This document shows positions 14,727 to 26,200 of a stretch of DNA of 32,071 bases, one piece after another; the stretch's first letter is position 1, and the number at the start of each line of letters is the position of its first letter. The DNA is from Staphylococcus schweitzeri (GTDB taxonomy: Bacteria; Bacillota; Bacilli; Staphylococcales; Staphylococcaceae): positions 87,210 to 119,280 of the forward strand of contig NZ_PPQS01000047.1 in NCBI RefSeq assembly GCF_002902405.1, read 5' to 3'. A program made the translations under genes and the position numbers. The notes under the pieces were generated by a model, which saw only the letters and a program-made list of their open reading frames with translations, made no database searches and was not told the origin of the DNA.

Positions 14727-16277
14727 ATGTCGCAAACTGAAGAGAAAAAAGGAATTGGTCGTCGCGTTCAAGCATTTGGATCATTTTTGAGTAGTATGAT
14801 TATGCCAAACATTGGTGCATTCATCGCTTGGGGTTTCATCGCGGCCATTTTTATAGATAATGGTTGGTTACCGAATAAAGATTTAGCTACGTTGGCTGGT
14901 CCAATGATTACTTATTTAATTCCATTACTAATCGCATTTAGTGGCGGTCGTTTAATTTATGATTTACGTGGTGGTATTATCGCTGCAACGGCAACTATGG
15001 GGGTCATCGTTGCTTTACCTGATACACCAATGTTACTTGGAGCTATGATAATGGGTCCATTAGTTGGTTGGTTAATGAAGAAGACTGACCAAATTATCCA
15101 ACCTAGAACGCCACAAGGTTTTGAAATGTTATTTAATAATTTTTCAGCTGGTATTTTAGGATTTATCATGACAATTGCAGGATTTAAAATTTTAGCACCA
15201 CTTATGAAATTTATCATGCATATTTTATCAGTTGCAGTAGAAGCATTAGTGCATGCACATTTACTTCCACTTGTAAGTATTTTAGTAGAACCTGCAAAAA
15301 TCGTATTTTTAAACAATGCGATTAATCACGGTGTATTCACTCCACTTGGTGCTGACCAAGCTGCAAAAGCTGGTCAATCTATTTTATACACAATTGAGTC
15401 AAATCCTGGACCAGGTTTAGGTATCTTACTTGCTTATATGATTTTTGGAAAAGGTACTGCAAAAGCAACTTCATATGGTGCTGGAATTATCCACTTCTTC
15501 GGTGGTATTCATGAAATTTATTTCCCATATGTATTAATGCGTCCTTTATTATTTATCGCTGTTATTTTAGGTGGTATGACTGGAGTTGCAACTTATCAAG
15601 CAACAGGATTCGGATTTAAAAGTCCAGCATCACCAGGTTCATTTATTGTTTACTGTTTAAATGCACCTAGAGGCGAATTCTTGCACATGTTACTCGGTGT
15701 CTTCCTTGCTGCACTTGTATCATTTGTCGTAGCAGCTTTAATTATGAAGTTCACTAAAGAACCAAAACAAGATTTAGAAGCCGCAACGGCTCAAATGGAA
15801 ACTACTAAAGGTAAAAAATCAAGTGTTGCTTCTAAGTTAGTGTCTTCTGATGAAGATGCGAAAGTTGAAGCGGATGTTAATACTGAAGCAAAAACGAATG
15901 CAGATGAAACCTCTACATTAGAGGATGATCCTGAGGCCTTATTGGATAATTACAATACCGAAGACGTTGATGCACACAATTACAATAATATAGATCATGT
16001 TATCTTTGCCTGCGATGCGGGTATGGGTTCTAGTGCAATGGGCGCAAGTATGTTACGTAACAAATTCAAAAAAGCAGGTATTAATGATATTACTGTAACA
16101 AATACTGCAATTAATCAATTGCCAAAAGATGCACAATTAGTTATTACTCAGAAAAAATTAACTGACCGCGCTATTAAACAAACACCAAATGCCATTCATA
16201 TTTCAGTGGATAACTTCCTTAATTCACCAAGATATGAAGAGCTTTTAAATAATCTTAAAAAAGATGATCAAGCATAA
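14727..16277 (+). CDS. mtlA: PTS mannitol-specific transporter, EIICB
   Basis: The 516-residue protein has an N-terminal EIIC membrane domain (about 1-345, roughly eight hydrophobic segments) that includes the family motif GGIHEIYFPYVL. A hydrophilic linker rich in Glu, Asp and Asn (345-420) follows, then a C-terminal EIIB domain with the phosphocysteine C429 in FACDAGMGSSAMG. The EIIA partner is separate (mtlF). It imports mannitol with phosphorylation to mannitol-1-phosphate. AAGAGGTG precedes the ATG. It is first gene of the mtlARFD operon. The linker is longer and more acidic than the usual short hinge. Confidence 0.96.
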   Translation: MSQTEEKKGIGRRVQAFGSFLSSMIMPNIGAFIAWGFIAAIFIDNGWLPNKDLATLAGPMITYLIPLLIAFSGGRLIYDLRGGIIAATATMGVIVALPDTPMLLGAMIMGPLVGWLMKKTDQIIQPRTPQGFEMLFNNFSAGILGFIMTIAGFKILAPLMKFIMHILSVAVEALVHAHLLPLVSILVEPAKIVFLNNAINHGVFTPLGADQAAKAGQSILYTIESNPGPGLGILLAYMIFGKGTAKATSYGAGIIHFFGGIHEIYFPYVLMRPLLFIAVILGGMTGVATYQATGFGFKSPASPGSFIVYCLNAPRGEFLHMLLGVFLAALVSFVVAALIMKFTKEPKQDLEAATAQMETTKGKKSSVASKLVSSDEDAKVEADVNTEAKTNADETSTLEDDPEALLDNYNTEDVDAHNYNNIDHVIFACDAGMGSSAMGASMLRNKFKKAGINDITVTNTAINQLPKDAQLVITQKKLTDRAIKQTPNAIHISVDNFLNSPRYEELLNNLKKDDQA

Positions 16278-16310
16278 TAATTAAATAAATTATAAATGGA
16301 GGATACCGCC

Positions 16311-18431
16311 ATGTTATTGAGTACACGTGAAAAAGAAATGATTGCCCTATTGATTAAATATAACGGTCAATATGTCACTATACACGACATCGCTCAGCAA
16401 CTTGCGGTGTCCTCTCGTACTATTCACCGTGAATTAAAAGGTGTCGAAGCATATCTAACTTCCTTTTCATTAACTTTAGAACGTGCAAACAAAAAGGGCC
16501 TACGCATCGCTGGTGCAGACTCTGATTTAAATGATTTGAAACTATCCCTTGCACAACATCAAACAATTGATTTATCTGTTGAAGAACAAAAAGTAATTAT
16601 TTTATATGCTCTGATACAAGCCAAAGACCCAGTTAAACAATATAGTTTAGCTCAAGAAATTGGTGTTTCAGTCCAAACTTTAGCGAAAATGTTAGATGAT
16701 TTAGAGCTTGATTTAAATAGTTACCAATTATCATTGTCACGAAAACGTGGCGAAGGCATCTATTTAGTAGGTACAGAGTCAAAAAAACGTGAATTTTTAA
16801 GTCAATTGATGGTGAATAACTTAAATAGTACTAGTGTTTATTCAGTTATAGAAAACCACTTTGTCTTTCATTCATTGAATCAAATTCACCAAGATTTTGT
16901 TGATTTAGAACGCATTTTCAATGTAGAACGTCTATTAATGGATTACTTGAGCGCCTTACCTTATCAACTTACCGAATCAAGTTATTTAACATTGACTGTG
17001 CATATCGTGCTGTCTATTACACGTATTAAAAACGGAGAATATGTTGCATTAAACGATGATATTTATGATTCTGTGCAACATACATTTGAACATAAAATTG
17101 CAAGTGAGCTTGCCGATAAACTTGGTCAAATTTATGATGTCACATTTAATCAGGCAGAAATTGCCTTCATCACCATTCATTTACGCGGTGCTAAACGCAA
17201 AAATCTAAATGATACATCATTAAACAATCAAGATGAAGCGCACAAGATTAAACCTTTCGTAAAGAAAGTAGAAACAATTACAGGTACCACATTTGTAGAT
17301 TTGGATACATTGGTAGATGGGTTAACACTTCATCTCAACCCTGCCATTAATCGTTTACAAGCGAACATTGAAACATATAATCCTCTAACAGACATGATTA
17401 AATTCAAATATCCAAGGTTATTTGAAAATGTCAGATTGGCATTAAGTGAAAGTTGGCCTGAATTGATTTTCCCTGAAAGTGAAATTGCATTTATTGTGTT
17501 GCACTTTGGTGGTTCTATTAAAAATCAAGGTAATCGCTTTTTAAACATACTGGTCGTTTGTAGCAGTGGTATAGGGACTAGTCGTCTATTATCAACACGA
17601 CTTGAACAAGTATTTAATGAAATTGAGCGTATTACTCAAGCATCAGTCAGTGATTTAAACACACTAGACTTAACTCAATACGATGGCATCATTTCTACTG
17701 TAAACTTAGACATTGCATCCCCCTATTTAACGGTAAATCCTTTATTACCTGATAATGATGTAAGTTATGTCGCACAATTTTTAAATACAAAATCTATACC
17801 CGAAGGCAATTATGTAAATTCAATAAATACAAATATTGAAAATAAAACAACCTTACCACAAGAAGCTACACCTATTGAAAATAACCATAGATTTGATTCG
17901 GAATCAATATTTGAATTCCAGTTAAATGATAATAATTCCGAACAATTGATGCATAATATGCGTTCAGGTTTAACTTTACTTGATTCAGTGAAAATAGATT
18001 ATGCAGATGTTAAACAATGGCACATATACATTGCAGAGTACTTACAACAATATGATGTGATTAATGACACACAGTCATTCGCTGAACTACTTCAACAAGG
18101 GTTGATTGAGAATCCAGGGTGGATTTTAAGTCCATATCCAATTGCAATACCACATCTAAAGGACAATTTGATTCAGCAACCAATAATTTTAATTACTATT
18201 TTAGATCAACCATTAGTATTGCAGAGTATTCAAAATGACAATCAAAAAATTAAATATATGATTTCCATGTTTATTCCTGATAATGATTTTATGGCATCAA
18301 TTGTAAGTGACTTATCCGAAATCTTAAGTATGCAATTAGAATCCATTGATACTTTTATGAAAAATCCACAGGAACTAAAAACATTATTGAGAAACAAATT
18401 TTTAAAACGAATTCAAAATCAATTTATTTAG
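16311..18431 (+). CDS. mtlR: Mannitol operon activator, BglG/PRD family
   Basis: The 706-residue protein starts at the ATG with GGAGG 8 bases upstream; an earlier in-frame ATG at 16296 has no ribosome site. Order of domains: HTH (about 1-70, with TIHDIAQQLAVSSRTIHREL), a second winged-helix-like stretch, PRD1 (about 190-300, TIHLRGAKR), PRD2 (about 310-405, VLHFGGS), a GatB-like EIIB domain with C417 in VVCSSGIGTS, and an EIIA-like domain with H615 in IPHLKD. In relatives, HPr and EII phosphorylation of the PRDs, Cys and His sets activity. It lies between mtlA and mtlF and probably activates the promoter upstream of mtlA. Confidence 0.95.
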   Translation: MLLSTREKEMIALLIKYNGQYVTIHDIAQQLAVSSRTIHRELKGVEAYLTSFSLTLERANKKGLRIAGADSDLNDLKLSLAQHQTIDLSVEEQKVIILYALIQAKDPVKQYSLAQEIGVSVQTLAKMLDDLELDLNSYQLSLSRKRGEGIYLVGTESKKREFLSQLMVNNLNSTSVYSVIENHFVFHSLNQIHQDFVDLERIFNVERLLMDYLSALPYQLTESSYLTLTVHIVLSITRIKNGEYVALNDDIYDSVQHTFEHKIASELADKLGQIYDVTFNQAEIAFITIHLRGAKRKNLNDTSLNNQDEAHKIKPFVKKVETITGTTFVDLDTLVDGLTLHLNPAINRLQANIETYNPLTDMIKFKYPRLFENVRLALSESWPELIFPESEIAFIVLHFGGSIKNQGNRFLNILVVCSSGIGTSRLLSTRLEQVFNEIERITQASVSDLNTLDLTQYDGIISTVNLDIASPYLTVNPLLPDNDVSYVAQFLNTKSIPEGNYVNSINTNIENKTTLPQEATPIENNHRFDSESIFEFQLNDNNSEQLMHNMRSGLTLLDSVKIDYADVKQWHIYIAEYLQQYDVINDTQSFAELLQQGLIENPGWILSPYPIAIPHLKDNLIQQPIILITILDQPLVLQSIQNDNQKIKYMISMFIPDNDFMASIVSDLSEILSMQLESIDTFMKNPQELKTLLRNKFLKRIQNQFI

Positions 18432-18442
18432 GAGTGTAAAAA

Positions 18443-19983
<1,541 letters not shown>

Positions 19984-20086
19984 TTTATCAGTATTGTTGT
20001 TCAAATTTTATATTTCAAATACTGTTAGTAAAAGTTTTGTTTTATTTTGCAATGCTAAATTATTTATGATAAACCTCTAAATAATA

Positions 20087-20142
20087 AAATACTCCCTTCA
20101 ACATAGACACATAATTTGCGCTATGTATGAAAGGAGTATTTT
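20087..20142. terminator. Bidirectional terminator between mtlD and fmtB
   Basis: AAATACTCC and GGAGTATTT form the base stem, extended by TTCA/TGAA and ACATAG/CTATGT. TTTTT follows on the plus strand and a T-rich tract on the minus strand. The rest of 19984-20286 holds nothing I recognise. Confidence 0.8.
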
Positions 20143-20286
20143 TACGTCAATTAACTGTTTTAATTATATTCCATCTATTAAATTTATTGATAAGCATTAA
20201 AACATATTGATATTTACTTTAGTCTGGGTTGTTTTCGTAAGAACTTTTTCACTCTAATATGGCTTGAGACCAACTTCGAATACTTT

Positions 20287-23200
20287 TTATTCTTCTATTT
20301 GACGATGTTTCTTAGTAAACCTTCTAATTAAGAATGCCATGCCTGCACCAAGTGCTAATTCAGCATATGGTAGCTCATCATTATGTGTCATACCAGTATC
20401 TGGTAACGCTTTAGATTTTTGCTTAGCTTTATGATTATTGCCTTGTTGAGTTGATTTTGCATTGACTGTGCTTAAATCAGACTTAGATATTTTATTCATA
20501 TCTGAATTAACTCGATTACTTTCATAAGAAAGTGATGATACTGCTGCCTTCACGTCGTCATTTTGTACACCTTTACCTGTATCTTCTTCAGTTGCTGATA
20601 CTACTCCATCTTGTTGTCTAACATCATTTGAAGTCATTTTACCCTTAGATTCAGAATTTGATAGTGTTACTGATTTATTTGATGAGTCAGTATCAACATT
20701 TCTTGTTGCTTCATCTGCTTCTATTGATGCTACTTTATTGTCAGACTTAGGTTGTGCAAAATCAGATTGATTTCCTTTTCTTTCTTCATTATCTGTTGAA
20801 GATTCAGAAGTTGCTTTTGGTTCAGTTGCGTCTTCTGAAGATAATGTTTCATTTGTATCTTCAACCATACTTTGATTAGTAGAATCTTTGCCATCTTTAT
20901 CTAAATTAGATGTAACTTCAGATTTTGACTGTTCAACTTTATCATTATCTTTTTCGATATCAACACTATTAACTGCTTTAGGATTTTGATTTGAATCATT
21001 TGTTGATGGTTCAATATTTTCTTCAGTTGCTGATGTTGTACCTGTGTTCTCAGTTATAGCTGATGTGTTAGTATTTACATCTGTTGATGAACTATTCTTG
21101 TTAGTAGTTGTGCCACTTTCATCTGTTGCTGCATTATTATTTGTTTCTGTTGCTGGTTTTTCAGTTGTTACATTATCTGTTGGTGCATCTACATTACTAT
21201 TATTTGATGTCTCAACTGAATTAGTTTGTTCAGCATTATCTGATGCTTCGTTATCCCTTGAATTTGCTGATACATCATTATCTGAGTTACTATTAGTTTC
21301 ATTAACATCTGAATCGTTTTGTGGCACAATCGCTTCAATTGAAGGTATCGTTACATTTTTTAATTCTGCAACTTCAGCATTTGATTGTGTTTTAGCCAAT
21401 TCCTCAACAAATCTATCATAACTTCTATTTAAATCATTTATTGCAGTTTCTTTCGCTACTTTATTTACATCTGTATTATTAATTGTTTCCTTTTGCTTGT
21501 TAACAGCTGTTTCAATCTCTTTTAAAGCATTTTTCTTAGTTTCTGGACTCAATTGTTGTGCTTTAAGCTTTTCAAGTGAACTATTTTTCACAGTTTCTAC
21601 TTCTGCATTCGTTATTTGTTCAGAAATATCTTCAGTTGCTTTCGATAAAATGTCTTCCAAAGTATTTGTAAATGCTGCTTTTTCTTCTGTTGTAGCATCT
21701 ATATTGGCATTTACTTGCTCTTCAATCTGATCTAATGCTGTTTCTAACTCTTCAATCGCTTGTTGTTTATGTGTTGAGTCGATTTGAATGTTATCAAATG
21801 CTTCAAGTCCTTGAGCTTTTGCCTTTTCAACTTCGGCAGATGTAGTTGCATCTGTAATCCTTGTTTTAGTTTGATCTGTAATTTGTCTAATTTCTGTTAA
21901 TGCTTCAGTTTTTTCTTCTGTAGTTAATTGGTCACTATGATCAATTGATTCTTTAGTTTCCCCAGCTTTAACATCAATCGCTTGACTTGCTTTTGACTTA
22001 ACAATAGCAGCAACTTGTACCACATCAATTGCAGCTTTACCTTGCATTAAAGCATCATCAACATCGCTATTATCTATACTATTATTAATACTTTCTAATG
22101 CAGTTTGAACTACTTGATTAACTTGATTGATAGCTTGTTGTTTTTCATCTTGAGTTGCATTATTATCAGCAGAAATATTATTTTTCTTTTGGTCAGCATA
22201 TGCATATAATTCGTTTGTTGCTGTTATTTTTTTAGTGGCAGGTATCTCATAATCTTCGATACTGCTTTCTCCCCTATAAAGGTTTGTTTCTATTTGATTT
22301 TTATCAGTAGCCTGATTAATGTTGTCTTCTGCTTGTTGTTTTAACTCTGCAAGCTTTTGTTTGGCTTCATCAATTTCACTAGTTGTTGATTCATTGGATG
22401 ACTCAGCTTGTCTTACTTTAGCATTATACAAATCATCAATTTTAGCTAGGGCTTCAGTTTTAAGTACGCCAAATGTTTTAACTTTATCTAATTTAGCTTT
22501 TGTTTCATCTACTATTCTATCGACATCTGCATCAAAATTAGCTATATCTATATTGTTTTTACCTTCATCAAGAATTTGTGTTATTTCTTGTTTAGCGTCT
22601 TCAATTTCTTGCTGTGGGGCATTTGGTGTTTGTTCAACTGCATTTTTTCTTTGTTCAGCGTATGCCTCAATATCACTTTTACCTGTGGCCTTTTTAACGC
22701 CTACAATTTGTGTTTGCTGAATAATAGTTTCAGCATCTGATTTCGCTTGTGCTACTTCGGCATTCGTTTGCGCTTGATCAATATTTTTTCTTCCTTCTGA
22801 ATTTGCTCTAATTGGTCCTTTTACAATTTGATCTTTTTCATCATTTGTAGTTACTGTATCATTAAGAATTTCAGTCACTTTATTGTTAAATATTGTATCA
22901 AGTTCAGCTTTAGCATCTGATTTAACCGTTGTTGCTGGAGCTATTTGCTCTATTGATTGAATTCCATTATCTTTTGCTACATTTACCTCGTCAATAGATT
23001 GTGCATTTTCAATATTTTGATTACCTTGTGTTAATTGTGCATCCACTTGTTGAATTGCTGTTTCTTTTTCTTCTGTTGTCGCTTGACTATTTTGATTAAT
23101 GATAGCTTTTTGCTCATTTGCTTTAGTTGTCAATTCATCTTTTGCAACATCTTTAATTGTCGTATCTGCTGTAATAACTTGAATATCAGCAACCGCTTGA

Positions 23201-26200
23201 TCTTTAATTTGCGTTACTTCATTTGTTGTTTGTGCATTTAAAATATCTTGATAAGCTTTTTCCTTAGCTTTAGTTACTAAATCATTTGCTGCATTTTTCT
23301 CTTCAGTTGTAGCACCTGTTGTATTATCAATAGCTTGATTTTGAGTTGTTACAGCTTGGTCTACTTCCGCTTTTGCATTATCTTTTACTGTTGTTGCTGG
23401 TTGTATATTTTGAATTGTGTTTATACCGACTTCTTTGGCTTGGTCAACACCATTATTGTCAGTTGCAGCTATGATAGTATTCTTCGCATCTGTAACTGCT
23501 GTTGATAATTGTTGAATTGCAGCTTCTTTTTCTTCATTTGTAGCATTTTGATTGTTATTAATAACTGTTGTTTGTGCAGCTTGCAATTGATCAATTTCAT
23601 CTTTAGTCGTTTGCTTTTTCACAACTTTTGGCATTACTGTATTAATAGCAGCTTCCCCATTCGCTCTCGCTTCATCGACTTCTGCATTTGTATTAGCAGC
23701 TGCAATTGCTTGATTTGCTTTAGTATTTTCAGTATTTGCTTCAGTTTCTGCTACTTGTTTTTCTTCATCCGTTGCATCTGGCGTTGCTTGAATCTCTTGC
23801 AATTTGTTATTTAAAATTGTTGTGATTTCATTACGCGCTGTTGCTTTTTTGTTAACTGTTGGCGTAACTTGATCAATACTATTTTCACCTGTTGTTTTCA
23901 CTTGGTCTACATCATTTTGACTATTTGCAGCTTCAATGTTGCTATTTGCTTGCGTCACTGCATTATCTACATCAGCATTAGCAGCTTCAATTTCTTCAGT
24001 CGTAATGTCTTGTGTTTGGGCAATTGCTGCTTTACGTTCGTTCGCTTTCGTAGCAATTGCTTGTTTTGCATCATCCTTCGTTGTTGTAGCTGGTTGAATT
24101 GCTTCAATTTTAGCAATTTCTGCATTTTTAGCCGCTTCAACTTCCGCATTTGAATGTGCTGCATCTATTGCTGCATCAGCTGTAGCCTTTTCAGTTTGAA
24201 CTTGTTGTTTTGCAGCAGTTTTTTCTTCAGTCGTTGCACCGCTATTTGCATCTATCGCTGTTTCTTGTTCTTGTACTTTATCAGCAACCGCTTGTTTTGC
24301 ATCTGGTTTAACATTTGCATCTGGTGTAATTGCAGCAATTGTAGCTTCATTTGTAGTTTTTGCATTATCTACATCAGTATTAGTTGCTGCGTTATCAACA
24401 TCAGCATTAGCAGTAACTACTGCTTGGTCAACTTTATCTTTGGCAACTTGTTGTTCTTCAGTAGTTGAAGCATTCATTGCTTCAATTGCTGTTTTACGTT
24501 CGCTAGCTTTTTGAGCTATTTCCGCTTTGGCATCAGATTTCTTAGTTGTTGCTGCCTGAATTTGGTTAATTGCAGCAATGCCATTGTCTTTAGCTGTTGC
24601 AACTTCACTATTTGAATTTGCTCCATCAATATTTGTGTTTGTCTCTTGTTTTTTAGCATCCAATTGTGCATATGCTACTTCTTTTTCTTCGCTAGTTGAA
24701 GCAATGCTATTTTGAATTTCTTGTTTACGCGTGTTATATGCATGTACTACTTCTGCTTCTGCCTCAGGTTTAATTTTAACTACTGGCTGAATCGCGTTAA
24801 TTTTATTTAAAACTTCTGCTTTTTTATCTGCTACTTGCTGTTTTGTTTTAACTGATTGAATTTCTTTCAATCCTACTGTTTGGGCAGCATCCACAGCATT
24901 ATTTGCTTCTTCAATTTCTTCATTGGTAGAATTTGTGGCATTTGAATTATCAGCTTTTTTCGTTGTTGCTGCTTGTCTAACCTCTCTATATGCATCCATT
25001 TTTGTTTCAGTGGAATCAGTAATATTTTCTACTTTAGTTATTTCAGCTTCTTTTACAGTTTCTAATTCTTGAGCTGTAGTCGTTGCTTCAATGGCTTTTA
25101 CACCTGCACTTTTTGCAGCATTAATACGATCAATAGCCTCTTGCACTTCTTCTGTTGTTGCATCAGGATTTAAAGATGCTGAATCAATTTGTGCTTGAAC
25201 TACTTCATTATATTCATCTAAAGCAGCCGTTTTAGCAGTTGTTGCTGGCTCTGCTAGATTAATATCATTTATTGCTCTAGCTTTTATTGATTCTACTTGT
25301 GCATCAGTTGTTGCTGCATCAATATCTTTAATTGCCTTTGTCTCAATGGCACCAATATTTTTATTTGCAACATCTTTCTCTTCTTGCAATGATGCAGTAG
25401 ACTTTTTAATTTGTTGTTTACGTGTTGTAACTGCTTGGATAATATCTTGCTTCGCCTGTGGTTTAACAGTTGGAGTAATTACATCTTGTTCTAACACTGC
25501 AATTCCATTATCTTTTTCAGCTGTTACACCCTGGATTGTTGTTTGTTTATTAATTTCTGTGATTGCATTATTTTTATCATTGTTAATTTTAGTTACTAGT
25601 ACAGTAATCTCATCTTGAGTAACCTTTGTACTTTGTTGAGCTGCTAAAATCTTTTCTTGTGCTTTAGCGTCTAACTCTGCAATGGCTGCTTGATCATCGA
25701 TTAATGCAGCTTGTAGTTTAGTTACTAAACCATCTATATCTACTTGAGATGCACGATTTGCAGGTTCAACATGGTTAGCATCTTCATTTAAAATAGTGTC
25801 CGCTTGTTGTTTTAGTTTATTGTATTCTGCAATAGAAGCTGTTGTGTAATGACTATCATCAACTTGTGAATTAACTTGCTGTTGCAATGCATCTTTGTTC
25901 ATATCAACTGCAACTGAAAATGGATCAGCTGTTAATGTAACTTCTGGTTGTGCATTACCAACAATAACGTCTGAAGCAGTACGATATGTTAATTTCTCAT
26001 TAAAATCTATATTTTGAGGTGTAGCGATATTCGCAACATTAACTTTATATGATAATTTTAATGTTTTATCTGGGAATAAAACTTCTTTTGTGTGGGTACC
26101 ACGTGCTGTTGTCACACCTTGACTTGTAAATGTTAATTTATTGGCATTTTGATCATAATTAACAGTCATATTTTTCATTACTGTACTGTCTTCATTACCA

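Noticed and set aside
14957..15316. 119-codon minus-strand frame inside mtlA
   Set aside because: Shadow of the membrane domain; composition follows the mtlA codons and there is no start signal.
23035..24468. Series of long plus-strand Cys/Phe/Ile-rich open frames inside fmtB
   Set aside because: They are antisense shadows of the Ala/Thr/Glu/Lys-rich repeats, have no ribosome sites, and share composition only because the repeats recur.
21330..25700. Regularly spaced repeats of about 225 bases, checked as a CRISPR or satellite array
   Set aside because: They are diverged coding repeats of a surface protein in one open frame, far longer than CRISPR units.
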